A stretch of DNA of 64,000 nucleotides from Pseudomonas sp. MAG733B (GCF_036884845.1 NZ_CP145732.1:4526001-4590000), one strand, 5' to 3'; positions 51,438 to 60,711 are shown, counted from the stretch's first letter. The notes: generated from the sequence alone by a model not told the origin. Made by a program: numbers and translations.

Positions 51438-52331
51438 ATGGCCAATACCAAAGTCAACGATCTCCAAGCTTTTCTGGCGGTGGCGCGCGATCAAAGCTTT
51501 ACCAAAGCCGCCGCCAAACTGGGCGTTACGCCTTCTGCGCTAAGTCATACGATCCGGGCTCTTGAACAAAGATTGGGCATACGCCTGCTGGCCCGCACGA
51601 CACGCAATGTGTCGCCGACAGAGGCGGGAGAAAGATTGATGCGCTCGATCGCCCCGCTTTTTGATCAGATCGCTGTTGAGCTTGAAGCCTTGAGCGAATT
51701 GCGGGACAAGCCTAGTGGCACGATTCGTATTTCCTGCACTGACGATCAGATTGAGTTGTGCATTCGGCCGATGCTTGCAGGCTTCTTGAAGAACTACCCG
51801 GATATCACACTGGAGTTCTACGTCGATTATGGATTCACCAACGTGGTCGAGGAACGTTTCGATGCCGGCATTCGCATGGGCGAATCGATCAGCAAGGACA
51901 TGATTGCGGTTCGCATAGGACCGGATTGGCGATTGGCGGTAGTGGGCTCTGCGGCGTATTTCGAACGCAAACCGGCACCAGCGACGCCCCACGAGTTGAC
52001 TGCCCATGACTGCGTCAATATTCGACACAGGCCATCAGGGGCGATTTACGCCTGGGAGTTTGAACGAGATGGCCAGGCGTTTACGGTCAAGGCAGATGGG
52101 CAACTGGTTTTCAACAGCATCATGCATGTTCTCAATGCCGCCGTTGATGGCATTGGTCTGGCCTACGTACCAGAGGAATTGGTCGCTCCGTATCTGGCCG
52201 ACGGCCGACTCAAAGAAGTCCTGGCCGACTGGTGTCCTGTGTTTCAGGGTTACCACTTGTATTACCCCAACAGACGCCAGGCTTCTCCTGCCTTTTCTGC
52301 ATTGATTGAGGCGCTGAAATACAGACGCTGA
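51438..52331 (+). CDS. LysR-type regulator, CrgA-like
   Basis: A 297-residue LysR regulator. Helix-turn-helix FTKAAAKLGVTPSALSHTIR; effector domain from about residue 92 (SGTIRISCTDDQIEL) with FDAGIRMGESISKDMIAVRI, typical of the group that controls oxidoreductases, hydrolases and efflux pumps. The ATG at 51438 is 96 bases from the divergent start of the hydrolase remnant, implying that hydrolase and the MFS gene were its targets. Intact although one target is broken. Confidence 0.88.
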   Translation: MANTKVNDLQAFLAVARDQSFTKAAAKLGVTPSALSHTIRALEQRLGIRLLARTTRNVSPTEAGERLMRSIAPLFDQIAVELEALSELRDKPSGTIRISCTDDQIELCIRPMLAGFLKNYPDITLEFYVDYGFTNVVEERFDAGIRMGESISKDMIAVRIGPDWRLAVVGSAAYFERKPAPATPHELTAHDCVNIRHRPSGAIYAWEFERDGQAFTVKADGQLVFNSIMHVLNAAVDGIGLAYVPEELVAPYLADGRLKEVLADWCPVFQGYHLYYPNRRQASPAFSALIEALKYRR

Positions 52332-52380
52332 GCTTAATGGCTGTTCCGTCTCCGCCCTTCCAGCAGATCGCCGCATACGA

Positions 52381-52572
52381 TCACGAACGCGGCCGATTTA
52401 CACGACGCATGCGTATCCACACCACACCGACCAGCAGCAATGGCACGCCCAGGCTGAGCCACGACAGCAGGTCATAGAACTCATCGCCGATCAGTGCCGA
52501 AAACAGCCCGAGAAAGCTCAGCAGAGCCAACAACAGCGGCCAGCGAAATATCATCCATAGGCCGCGCCTCAT
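52381..52572 (-). CDS. Small membrane protein downstream of PepSY gene
   Basis: A 63-residue protein with two hydrophobic segments (FRWPLLLALLSFLGLFSALI, then LSWLSLGVPLLLVGVVWI) and basic ends. The start overlaps the stop of the PepSY gene by four bases, so it is translationally coupled. Proteins of this kind accompany PepSY-domain genes in pseudomonad siderophore loci; no biochemical role is known to me. Probably forms a membrane complex with the PepSY protein. Confidence 0.75.
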   Translation of the reverse strand: MRRGLWMIFRWPLLLALLSFLGLFSALIGDEFYDLLSWLSLGVPLLLVGVVWIRMRRVNRPRS

Positions 52573-53720
52573 GCCCTGCCCTCTATTCCCACGCCACTGG
52601 CATTAAGCTCGGCAAGGCGCTTATCCAACGGAACCTTGCGTCGGCCCAGCCAGAGGTACAGGCCGCTCCCCAGGACGACGATGGTAATCACGTCGAGCAG
52701 TGCCCAGATGATCTTCAGAGGCAAGCCACCATAGTCGCCAAAGTGCAGGGGTTGCGAGAGCAGCAAGGTTTTCACGTACAAGGGCATCTCGCGCATGTCG
52801 GTCAGTTCACTCGTTCGCGCGTCCACCAGCGCCGGCTTGAGCAGGCGCGCGGTGAGTGGCGTGGTACCGCGCATGAACACCGCGTAATGATGCTGGCTGC
52901 TGAACTGAGTACCGGGAAATGCAACGAAGCTTGGCTCCATGTCCGGCGCCGCGTTTCGAGCGGATTCCAGCGCCCTGTGCAATGAGCCGAGGCGTTCCAG
53001 CGGCGGTGCGTCTTTGTAGGGTGCGGTCATCTCCGCCAACTGGCCCGTCTGCCACATCCCCTGTATGGGCAGCGCCAGGGTGTTGATCACGCCGGTAATG
53101 CCAACCACCAATATCCAGGCCAGCGTGACGATGCCGAGCACATTATGCAGGTCCAGCCATTTCAGTCGTCGACTACGTCCGCTGCGCACGGTGGCGAAGT
53201 CCAGCTTGCGCATGAACGGCGTGTACACCACGACGCCGGAAACCAGCGACGCAACCAGCAGTAGCCCCATGAAACCGAGGAACAGATAACCGGGGAGACC
53301 GAGGAACAAATCGGTATGCAAGCGCAGCATCAGGTTCATGAAACCATCATCCGGCGGCTCCGGCGGGAACAGCTCGCCGGTGCGCGTATCGAACGGCTGA
53401 GAGTGACCGTCAAGCGGCGGAGGCACCAGGCTCGTTGCAGTGATCACCACACCTAGCGGGTCTTGCGGGTCGAAACCGACGAAGCGCACGACTTCACCTG
53501 GCCGTGCTGCCAAGGCACTGGCGATAACCTTGTCGTAGTCGATTCGCGGCGCTGCGGCAGTCCGCGAACGCAGTTCCGGGTGGGGTTCGAAGGAATGCTC
53601 GATCTCTTCATGAAAGATCAGCGGTAATCCCGTCAGGCACAGCAACAACAAAAAAAGGGTGGCGATCAGGCTGGTCCATTTGTGCAGCAGATACCAATTG
53701 CGCAAGGCTCGGGCGGTCAT
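52569..53720 (-). CDS. PepSY-associated transmembrane protein
   Basis: A 383-residue inner-membrane protein with four main spans: about residues 15-37 (LHKWTSLIATLFLLLLCLTG), near 140-165, near 195-215 (LHNVLGIVTLAWILVVGITG) and near 340-360. This is the PepSY_TM/PiuB-like architecture with histidines (LHKW, LHNV) that could bind haem. Such proteins are proposed to reduce ferric iron or siderophores in the periplasm. It lies 93 bases after the TonB receptor gene on the same strand, as in many siderophore uptake operons. Confidence 0.88.
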   Translation of the reverse strand: MTARALRNWYLLHKWTSLIATLFLLLLCLTGLPLIFHEEIEHSFEPHPELRSRTAAAPRIDYDKVIASALAARPGEVVRFVGFDPQDPLGVVITATSLVPPPLDGHSQPFDTRTGELFPPEPPDDGFMNLMLRLHTDLFLGLPGYLFLGFMGLLLVASLVSGVVVYTPFMRKLDFATVRSGRSRRLKWLDLHNVLGIVTLAWILVVGITGVINTLALPIQGMWQTGQLAEMTAPYKDAPPLERLGSLHRALESARNAAPDMEPSFVAFPGTQFSSQHHYAVFMRGTTPLTARLLKPALVDARTSELTDMREMPLYVKTLLLSQPLHFGDYGGLPLKIIWALLDVITIVVLGSGLYLWLGRRKVPLDKRLAELNASGVGIEGRA

Positions 53721-53813
53721 GTTCGGTACTTTTCCCTATAGATCCACGCTTGCCGAGAGTTGCTGGCACCGCCAGCGACCAGGTACAAAAAACTGTACCT
53801 GGCCAGCCACGGT

Positions 53814-56192
53814 TTACCAGTTATAACTTACGGTGCCGTAGACAGTGCGTTGCTGTCCGTACTGGCAGCCAACGTTGCTGAAACAACCGGCCACGTACTC
53901 TTCGTCGAACAGGTTCGTGGCGTTCAACGACACCTCTACGCCCTCCAGCGAAGCATCGACCTTGCCGAGTTGATAGCTGACCAGAGCGTCGATCACGGAA
54001 TAGCTGTCCACTTTGAAACTGTTGGCCGAATCGCCGAATGTGCTGCCCACGTAACGGGCGCCTGCACCCAGACGCAAGCCAGCCAGCGAGCCACTCTGGA
54101 CGATGTAATCACCCCACAACGACGCCATGTGCTCGGGTACCCGGAACGGTGTATTGCCCTTGTTGCCGGTTTCCGATTGAGTGACTTCGACATCGTTCCA
54201 GGTGTAACTGCCGATCAGGTTGAAACCCTGGGTGATTTCGGTCTTGGCCTCAAGCTCCACACCCTTGGAACGAACCTCACCTTCCTGGCGGGAGAAGCCG
54301 TTGACGTTCTCCGTGGCGTTTTGTTTGGTGAGGTCGAACCAGGCAATGGTGTAGAGGCTGTTGGACCCTGGCGGCTCGTACTTGAGGCCCACTTCGTATT
54401 GTTTGCCGATTTCCGGATCAAGTTGCGAGTTATCAGCGGTGACGCCCATCACCGGCAAAAACGATTCGCTGTAGCTGGCATAGGGCGCCAGGCCATTGTC
54501 GAAGAGGTAGACAATACCGGCGCGACCGCTGAACTTCTCATCCTTCTGGGTTTGCGGATCGCGATCGTCCTTCTGGTTGCTGGCCCAATCGTAACGACCA
54601 CCGAGGAGGAACACCCACTTGTCGACCTTCAACTGATCCTGCAGGTAAACACCGGTTTGCGACATTTTCTGTTCGTAGCTGTTGGCGCTGAACGGGAAGA
54701 AGGTCAGTGGCTGCCCGTTGACCGGATTGAACACGTCGAAGCTTTCCAGGATGAAATTCAGCGACTGATCCTGATTGAATTTGCCGTTGTTGTAGTCGAC
54801 GCCGGTCAACAGCGTGTGGTCAAGCGGGCCCGTGGCGAAGTTGGCCTGAATCTGGTTGTCCATGGTGAACAGATGGCCGTCGCCCTTGCGTTGATCGTTG
54901 TAGCGCGAGTACTGGTCGCCCGCTGGCCCGAACAAGGCAATCTCGGAGCTGGCCTGGCGATAGTCGCTGTAACGTACGTTCTGCCGCGCCGTCCAGACTT
55001 CATCGAATTGATGCTCGAATACGTAGCCCAAAGACGTCTTTTCGTTGGTCATGAAGTCATAGGCGCTGTCACCCACGTAGGTGTCGCGGTCCAGGCGACC
55101 GCGCGGGTCGCGAAACACAGTGCCGTCGGCCGGCAGCGGGTTGGCGAAGTTGCCGGTCTGCTTCTGGTACTCGCCCAGGAACGTCAGCTCGGTGTTGTCG
55201 CTGGGGCGGTAGCTGATGGCTGGGGCGATGTACTGACGACGGTTGGTAATGTGATCGGTCTGGGCATCGGCTTCCCGGAACAGGCCGGTCAGGCGATAAC
55301 TCCAGATGCCCTCCTCGTCCAGCGCATCCCCCAGGTCAAAGGCGCCCTGCTGGTAATTCTGGTTGCCCATTTGCAACTGCACTTCATGCAGTGGCTCGAT
55401 CGTCGGGCGCTTTGTCACCAGATTGATCTGTCCGCCCGGGTCGGAGGCTCCGTAAAGGACCGAGCTGGCACCGCGCAGCACTTCAATTCGTTCCAAACCA
55501 TAAGGTTCGGGGGCGTCCCAGCCGAGAAACTCGGGCAGGAAGGTGCGCGTTCCATCACGCAACATGCGCCCGGTGCCCTGCTGAAAACCGCGAATGGTCA
55601 ACTGGTCGGTCACAAACTGAGGACCGGCGATTTCGGCATTGACGCCCGGCGTATAACGCAGGGCCTGGCCGATGGTCTTGGGCTGCTGGGCTTCCATTTG
55701 CTCACGGGTGACCACGGAAACCGAGTATGGCGTTTCAACCAGAGGTGTGTCGGTCTTGGTGCCAGCAGAAGCGCGCTTGGCGACATAGCCGTCGTCGGCG
55801 CTCACGGAGCTATACGCCTGACCAACGACGCTGGTGACAGGCAAAGTCATCGCCGAGTCATCCCGGCTTCCCTGCAAGGTCACATGATTGCCTTCGATCT
55901 GGTAGGCAATCCTGGCCCCTCCCAACAACTGACGCAGCGCTGCCTCAGGCTCCATCTCTCCGGCGACGTCACGACTACGAATACCGGACACGGTGTCCTG
56001 ACTGTAGATGATCTGCAGATTGGTCTGCCTGGCCAGATCGGAAAGCGCCGACGACAGCGCCTGCGAAGGGATGTTGACTTGGACCGGGTCGGCCATCGCC
56101 GGCGCAGCTGTCACCAGCGTGAGGCCAAGAGTGGCGGCGGCGATGCAGCGGCGCAGACGCAGGGCGGGTCGATTCAGTGGATAGGCGCTCAT
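53814..56192 (-). CDS. TonB-dependent siderophore receptor with signalling domain
   Basis: A 792-residue outer-membrane receptor. Signal peptide to about residue 34 (AMA); an STN secretin/TonB N-terminal domain at about 35-110 (VNIPSQALSSALSDLARQTN), which passes the ligand signal to FecR; plug domain from about 150 (TPLVETPYSVSVVTREQME, then GASSVLYGASDPGGQINLVT); then a 22-strand barrel ending in YGTVSYNW. It belongs to the FpvA/FoxA/FhuE type that imports ferric siderophores. Follows the FecR gene by 98 bases. The cognate siderophore cannot be told; no biosynthesis genes are near, so perhaps a foreign siderophore. Confidence 0.93.
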   Translation of the reverse strand: MSAYPLNRPALRLRRCIAAATLGLTLVTAAPAMADPVQVNIPSQALSSALSDLARQTNLQIIYSQDTVSGIRSRDVAGEMEPEAALRQLLGGARIAYQIEGNHVTLQGSRDDSAMTLPVTSVVGQAYSSVSADDGYVAKRASAGTKTDTPLVETPYSVSVVTREQMEAQQPKTIGQALRYTPGVNAEIAGPQFVTDQLTIRGFQQGTGRMLRDGTRTFLPEFLGWDAPEPYGLERIEVLRGASSVLYGASDPGGQINLVTKRPTIEPLHEVQLQMGNQNYQQGAFDLGDALDEEGIWSYRLTGLFREADAQTDHITNRRQYIAPAISYRPSDNTELTFLGEYQKQTGNFANPLPADGTVFRDPRGRLDRDTYVGDSAYDFMTNEKTSLGYVFEHQFDEVWTARQNVRYSDYRQASSEIALFGPAGDQYSRYNDQRKGDGHLFTMDNQIQANFATGPLDHTLLTGVDYNNGKFNQDQSLNFILESFDVFNPVNGQPLTFFPFSANSYEQKMSQTGVYLQDQLKVDKWVFLLGGRYDWASNQKDDRDPQTQKDEKFSGRAGIVYLFDNGLAPYASYSESFLPVMGVTADNSQLDPEIGKQYEVGLKYEPPGSNSLYTIAWFDLTKQNATENVNGFSRQEGEVRSKGVELEAKTEITQGFNLIGSYTWNDVEVTQSETGNKGNTPFRVPEHMASLWGDYIVQSGSLAGLRLGAGARYVGSTFGDSANSFKVDSYSVIDALVSYQLGKVDASLEGVEVSLNATNLFDEEYVAGCFSNVGCQYGQQRTVYGTVSYNW

Positions 56193-56290
56193 AATGCTTC
56201 CGGTAGCTTGATTGTCAGGGCATGCCGGATCGACGAATGAGCGTGTGATTTGTTCAGAAAATCACAAAAAAGAAATCCAGAGGACAGGTT

Positions 56291-57256
56291 TCAGCGCTTG
56301 ATTAGCAGGGTCGCTTGATCGCTGTGACGTAACTTGACTGGCAATACCTTCGGCAGCGCGCTGACCAGTTGACCAAGGTCGGCGGTGTCATAGGTGCCAC
56401 CGAAGCGCAGGTCGCCGACATCGCTGCTCGCCAGCTTCAACGGTACGTCAAGGTAGCGGTTGATCAGGGGCAGCGCCTCGCGCAGGCTGACATCATCGAG
56501 CATCAGCTTGCCATTGCGCCAGGCAGCGGCCCGGGATGGATCGATGCGGGCCAACTGCAACATGCGGTCAGGGCCAAATGCCGCTTGCATTCCGGCCGTG
56601 AGCACCGTCCCCTGATTGTTGTCATCGCCGCCATCGCGCGACGCCAGCACCGAACCCTGGGTGACGGTTACCGTGGTGAGTTCTTGGCCGGTCCAGACAT
56701 TGAAATGGGTACCGGTGACTCTGATACTCGCGTTATCGGCACGGATCACGAACGGCTTTTCAAGATCGTGCTGCACATCGAAAAACGCCTCGCCATTACG
56801 CAGATGTACCTGGCGTTGATCGCGGAAACCGAGATAGACAAGGCTGGTGCGCTGATTGAGTTGCACCTGGCTTTGATCAGGCAGCAGCACCTGTCGACGA
56901 ACTTCCTGCGCCATGAAGTAGCGAACACTGCCCGGCAACATGCCCGCTGACCAACCTGTACCCCAAGCGGCACCGACGACCGCCAGCACCACTGCCGCGC
57001 GCGCCATCCAGGACAACGGCTGGCTCCAGCGCGAGCGCCCCGACCTGTCGACATCGACGCTGGCGGGTAGCTGCTCGCTGACCTGCCAGATGCGACACAT
57101 GTTCGTGTATTCCACCGCATGGGACGGGTCAGCATCATGCCAGCGCCGGAACTCGGCACGATCTGCATCCGTGCACTCGCCGAAATGCAGTCGCACGCAC
57201 CAGTCGGCAGCAATTTCACCAGTAGATTTCTGCGGGCAGGGAAGATTGGTCATCAT
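56291..57256 (-). CDS. FecR-family anti-sigma regulator
   Basis: About 322 residues. Cytoplasmic part with DUF4880-like ADWCVRLHFGECTDADRAEF, then RRWHDADPSHAVEY (anti-sigma region), one membrane span near residues 85-105 (MARAAVVLAVVGAAWGTGWS), then the periplasmic FecR domain (FVIRADNASIRVTGTHFNVW). It contacts the STN domain of the receptor and controls the ECF sigma. Start uncertain: ATG codons at 57256/57253 fit the family best, a GTG at 57322 is possible. Divergent from the sigma gene rather than downstream of it. Confidence 0.87.
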   Translation of the reverse strand: MMTNLPCPQKSTGEIAADWCVRLHFGECTDADRAEFRRWHDADPSHAVEYTNMCRIWQVSEQLPASVDVDRSGRSRWSQPLSWMARAAVVLAVVGAAWGTGWSAGMLPGSVRYFMAQEVRRQVLLPDQSQVQLNQRTSLVYLGFRDQRQVHLRNGEAFFDVQHDLEKPFVIRADNASIRVTGTHFNVWTGQELTTVTVTQGSVLASRDGGDDNNQGTVLTAGMQAAFGPDRMLQLARIDPSRAAAWRNGKLMLDDVSLREALPLINRYLDVPLKLASSDVGDLRFGGTYDTADLGQLVSALPKVLPVKLRHSDQATLLIKR

Positions 57257-57367
57257 GGCGGGTAGAAGAAAAATTTCGGCAAGCTTACTCCATGTCCCGT
57301 GGTTTTGGTTCAGTTCCAGCACACCGCTGAAATCACCTTCGGCTTGACGGGAACATTATTGCAAATA

Positions 57368-57382
57368 ATTCTTAATAAGAAT
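57368..57382. promoter_or_regulatory. Candidate Fur box
   Basis: ATTCTTA-A-TAAGAAT, a perfect 7-1-7 palindrome within GCAAATAATTCTTAATAAGAATAAATTC, lies between the divergent fecR and ECF sigma genes. AT-rich dyads here usually bind Fur, which represses such systems in iron-rich conditions. The match to the 19-base Fur consensus is only partial. Confidence 0.5.
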
Positions 57383-57430
57383 AAATTCACGACCCTCGCT
57401 GACAGATTCATAAAATAATTCAGGTGCATC

Positions 57431-57949
57431 ATGCAAAAGCCCAATACGGCGGGGAGCGGGTCCCAATTGCTTGAAGTGTTCTTTGAGCGGCGTCAGCGCT
57501 TGATTGGACTCGCGGCGCGAATCACCGGATGCCGCAGCCATGCCGAAGACATTGTCCATGAAGCCTTTCTCAAAGTGGGTGAAGCCGACGCCAGCGGGCC
57601 GATCCGGTCCCAAGCTTCGTACCTCACTCGTGTAGTGCGCAATCTGTCGATCGACCATTACCGTCGCCGCCAATTTGAAGAACGCTGGATCGTCCAGGAC
57701 GATGACAGCAGCGAGATGTCCGGCCCACAGACGGAAACGCCGGAAGCACTGGTGTCGGATCAACAGGTGCTGGAAAGGGTTTCCGGAGCTTTGTCGGATT
57801 TGCCAGAACGCACTCGCTATGCGTTCGAAATGTGCCGAATTCACGGCATGAAACAGAATGAAATCGCAAAGATCCTCGGTGTTTCTCCTTCACTGGTCCA
57901 CGCCATGATCAGCGAGGCCCTGCTCCACTGTCGGCAGAAAGCGCTTTGA
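57431..57949 (+). CDS. ECF sigma factor, iron-starvation type
   Basis: A 172-residue extracytoplasmic-function sigma factor (FecI/PvdS-like). Region 2 spans about residues 15-85 (HAEDIVHEAFLKVGEADASG and SYLTRVVRNLSIDHYRRRQF); region 4 spans about 115-168 (LPERTRYAFEMCRIHGMKQN and LGVSPSLVHAMISEAL). It should direct RNA polymerase to the receptor promoter once FecR signals. AGGTG precedes the ATG. Divergent from fecR with a possible Fur site between. Confidence 0.92.
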   Translation: MQKPNTAGSGSQLLEVFFERRQRLIGLAARITGCRSHAEDIVHEAFLKVGEADASGPIRSQASYLTRVVRNLSIDHYRRRQFEERWIVQDDDSSEMSGPQTETPEALVSDQQVLERVSGALSDLPERTRYAFEMCRIHGMKQNEIAKILGVSPSLVHAMISEALLHCRQKAL

Positions 57950-58136
57950 TGCTTTGACCCGCTTAATTTCATCCGCGCCGAGGTATCATTTCGCCAGTTG
58001 CGCATATCGAGGGTGACCAGCGGAGTGTTCACAATCGCGCAGCCTCAGACGACTGCGCTGGCCGACTCACAACAAACAAACCGAAATACCGAACAGGACC
58101 CTGCACGTCCACTCGTGCAGTAAATGGAGCTTTTTG

Positions 58137-58607
58137 ATGGCTGTATGGCGCTTTACCACCGCATTACTGGCACTCACCTTGGCCGGATGCTCTACCAACA
58201 ACGAACCCAAACCCATCTCGCGGATGCCCGAAGCCGAATACGCACAACTGATGCAGGCGCAGGCAACAGCAGGCGTTGGGTCTATCTCGGGAAAGCTGTA
58301 CTTCACGGACCGCCGAGGCCGGATACTCTATGGCGACAACAGCAATATGCTGCTGTGGCCAGCAACGCCCTACACAGAAAAGCGGCAACAGGCCGAACGG
58401 GAAGGTATTCGATTGCCGGATCGGTTTGACCCCCGAATTGATCCGCTCACCCGTCGCACACACAGCAACAGCTCAGGCGAATTCCAGTTTGACGCAATAC
58501 CGGCAGGTGCTTATTTCATCTGGAGCGTAGTCGACATGAATTCGCTGGTAAGACGAATCGTTGTCGAAGAAGGTCAGCAGACCGTGGTGTTTCTCACTAA
58601 CGATTGA
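58137..58607 (+). CDS. Putative lipoprotein
   Basis: A 156-residue lipoprotein. MAVWRFTTALLALTLAGC ends in a lipobox (LAGC, Cys18). A central VGSISGKLYFTDRRGRILYG and later SSGEFQFDAIPAGAYFIWSV resemble one carboxypeptidase-regulatory-like beta-sandwich domain. The ATG at 58137 follows TGGAG; a TTG just before it is less likely. Followed after 48 bases by another lipoprotein gene, so a possible pair. No function assigned. Confidence 0.75.
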   Translation: MAVWRFTTALLALTLAGCSTNNEPKPISRMPEAEYAQLMQAQATAGVGSISGKLYFTDRRGRILYGDNSNMLLWPATPYTEKRQQAEREGIRLPDRFDPRIDPLTRRTHSNSSGEFQFDAIPAGAYFIWSVVDMNSLVRRIVVEEGQQTVVFLTND

Positions 58608-58655
58608 CCAAGGCATGCCCTGCCGGATCGCAACTTCACCACAAGGAAATAAAGG

Positions 58656-59300
58656 ATGTACAAGTGGATATTGGCGCTTGCCGCCATGCTAACGCTGGGC
58701 GGCTGCGTCACCGCTTCCAACATGATTGATCGAGCCGATGAACATAAGCCCATCGATCCCCAAAAAGCGATTGTTGTCGGTTTTGTTTCCGAGGGGTTTC
58801 TCACTCAGCCGCACGGACTGAATGTATTGCTCAAATATCATGATCCGGCCTCCCAGGCGAAAGCGACCCGCATCGCACTTACAACACTGGACCAGAACAA
58901 CGAAATTCGTGGCACCTCACATATCATGGGCAACAGCTTCGTTTACGAAGTACCAGCCGGCACTTATGAAGTCACCCACTGGTACTACCGTTTTTTTGAC
59001 GGGTTCAGTGCCGATCAGAAAACGCCACTACTCTTCAGCGTCAAGCCTGGGGACGCCGTCTATATTGGCAACTTCCACGCAAACTCGCTGACGATGTGCC
59101 TTTCCAATCGAGACGACTTTGCAAAGGCCGTTGTCGATATAAAAAAGGCCCACCCATTCCTGGCCAACGTCGCGATAACGAACCTGTCCCATGACCTGCA
59201 ATTTCCAGGCTGGCCCAATACAAAAGCCACCGATGTGTTTGGAAAAGGCTTGTGCAAGGTGAAATCGCCGGATGATGTGGTTTCGTCCGCCGCCAACTGA
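58656..59300 (+). CDS. Putative lipoprotein
   Basis: A 214-residue protein with a lipobox signal (MYKWILALAAMLTLGGC, Cys17). The mature part is beta-rich: KAIVVGFVSEGFLTQPHGLN, FVYEVPAGTYEVTHWYYRFF and LFSVKPGDAVYIGNFH, a pattern like DUF2846-type or surface-adhesion-related lipoproteins. AAGGA precedes the ATG. Probably co-transcribed with the lipoprotein gene before it. Role unknown. Confidence 0.75.
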   Translation: MYKWILALAAMLTLGGCVTASNMIDRADEHKPIDPQKAIVVGFVSEGFLTQPHGLNVLLKYHDPASQAKATRIALTTLDQNNEIRGTSHIMGNSFVYEVPAGTYEVTHWYYRFFDGFSADQKTPLLFSVKPGDAVYIGNFHANSLTMCLSNRDDFAKAVVDIKKAHPFLANVAITNLSHDLQFPGWPNTKATDVFGKGLCKVKSPDDVVSSAAN

Positions 59301-59364
59301 AGTTAGCCCGGCGGGCTCTACTACAGTGGATATAAGTTTGCTTTCCAACGCAGGAGCACAACGA

Positions 59365-60039
59365 ATGTCCAGAATCCTCTTTTTGATGCTCGCCAGCCTG
59401 GTTCTGTGCACCAGCCAGGCGATGGCGGACACCCTCAAGATCAGCGTGATTGGCGCCGGTAATGTCGGCGGCACGCTTGGCACACTATGGGCAAAGGCCG
59501 GGCACTCGGTGATGTTTTCATCGCGCCACCCCGAGGAACTGACGGAACTGGTCAAGACCGCCGGCCCCAACGCCCAGGCGGGTTCTGTCGGTGATGCCGC
59601 TGTATGGGGCGATGTGATCGTGTTGAGTGTTCCCTACGGCGCGATGCCGGTACTGTCCGAACAACTGAAGGGCAAGCTGGACGGCAAGGTGGTGTTCAGC
59701 ACCAGCAACCCCTTCAGCGGACGAGACGCAGACGTTGGGCGCAAGGCGCTGGATCTGGGAGTAGCCCTGGCAGACCAGCAATATCTGCCAGGGGTGCACC
59801 TGGTGCGAGCGTTCAACGCCATCGGCTATGCCGCCATGAAAGACCAGTCTGGCAAAGACAAGGCGATTCCCCTTTTTGCCGACGACGCCCAGGCCCGGGA
59901 AATGGGAGCGCGGCTGGTGCGCGACGCCGGATTTACGCCGGTGGTGTTCCCGCTGACGCGAGCCAATGAAGGCTTGCCGGGCGGCCCCCTCAGCGGCGTT
60001 TGGACCGAGGCTGAACTTGAGCGGAAGTTGGGCCTTTAG
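59365..60039 (+). CDS. Exported NAD(P)-binding F420-reductase-like protein
   Basis: A 224-residue protein of the NADPH-dependent F420 reductase/NAD-binding-2 family: Rossmann GAGNVGGTLGTLWAKAGHSV, then VILSVPYGAMP-like and TSNPFSGRDAD segments, and LVRAFNAIGYAAM. Before this domain is a clear signal peptide (SRILFLMLASLVLCTSQAMA, cut near residue 21), unusual for a dinucleotide-binding enzyme. The ATG at 59365 has AGGAG upstream and begins the signal peptide. Either the protein is exported folded-free and binds a cofactor in the periplasm, or the leader is an anchor. Function unknown. Confidence 0.78.
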   Translation: MSRILFLMLASLVLCTSQAMADTLKISVIGAGNVGGTLGTLWAKAGHSVMFSSRHPEELTELVKTAGPNAQAGSVGDAAVWGDVIVLSVPYGAMPVLSEQLKGKLDGKVVFSTSNPFSGRDADVGRKALDLGVALADQQYLPGVHLVRAFNAIGYAAMKDQSGKDKAIPLFADDAQAREMGARLVRDAGFTPVVFPLTRANEGLPGGPLSGVWTEAELERKLGL

Positions 60040-60102
60040 GGCAAATAGTGAGACTCAGACAGGTATGGGATATCTTGCCGACCTCGAAACCGACTTGTAT
60101 CC

Positions 60103-60657
60103 ATGGAGGAAAAATTGCGGATTTACATTACAGGTGCTTCGTGTGCGGGCGTGACTACTGTGGGTCAAAACATCGCAACTCTGCTCGGTGTACAACAGGT
60201 CGATGTCGATGATTATTTCTGGATACCCACTAACCCTCCTTTTACAACCAAGCGGCCTCCCAGTGAGCGCGTGTCATTGATCCAGCAAAAGTTCGGTGAC
60301 GACGATTGGGTGCTGACCGGCTCTTGTATGGGCTGGGGAGAAGCGCTGATTACCCATGTCGATTTGATTGTGTTCGTTGTCACACCAACGCCCGTTCGCC
60401 TTAAACGGCTGGCCGCGCGTGAAAAGGAGCGCTTTGGAGATCGGATAGCACCGGGTGGTGACATGCATGAGATACACGTGGCCTTTCGGGAATGGGCTTC
60501 GCAGTATGACGATCCGAACTTTTCAGGACGCAACCGGGCGTGGCACGAGGCGTGGCTATCAGAGCAGACCGTTCCGGTCCTACGGATTGACGGGATCAAC
60601 AGTGCTGAAAAGATGGCTGCGGATGTCATTCATGCGTTGCCACACGTATCGCAATAG
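60103..60657 (+). CDS. Adenylate-kinase-like P-loop protein
   Basis: A 184-residue P-loop NTPase of the kind annotated as adenylate kinase or AAA-family small kinase. The phosphate loop is GASCAGVTTVG, with Val where the Walker lysine normally sits; relatives typically show GASGSGTTTLG, so the lysine loss is a group trait. VDVDDYFWIPTNPPFTTKRP and VLTGSCMGWGE follow, then a lid-like ARE-KERFGDRIAPGGDMH. The gene stands alone. A decayed fragment matching its 3' part is at 3104. Confidence 0.78.
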   Translation: MEEKLRIYITGASCAGVTTVGQNIATLLGVQQVDVDDYFWIPTNPPFTTKRPPSERVSLIQQKFGDDDWVLTGSCMGWGEALITHVDLIVFVVTPTPVRLKRLAAREKERFGDRIAPGGDMHEIHVAFREWASQYDDPNFSGRNRAWHEAWLSEQTVPVLRIDGINSAEKMAADVIHALPHVSQ

Positions 60658-60711
60658 CTCGAAACCTTGACGATCGAGGCACGATTCTCAACGCGCTTTA
60701 GCAATGTCTAT

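Noticed and set aside
53760..56240. An 826-codon open frame on the plus strand
   Set aside because: It is antisense to the TonB receptor gene, which has clear STN, plug and barrel motifs. The plus-strand translation has no family resemblance and mirrors the codon bias of the real gene.
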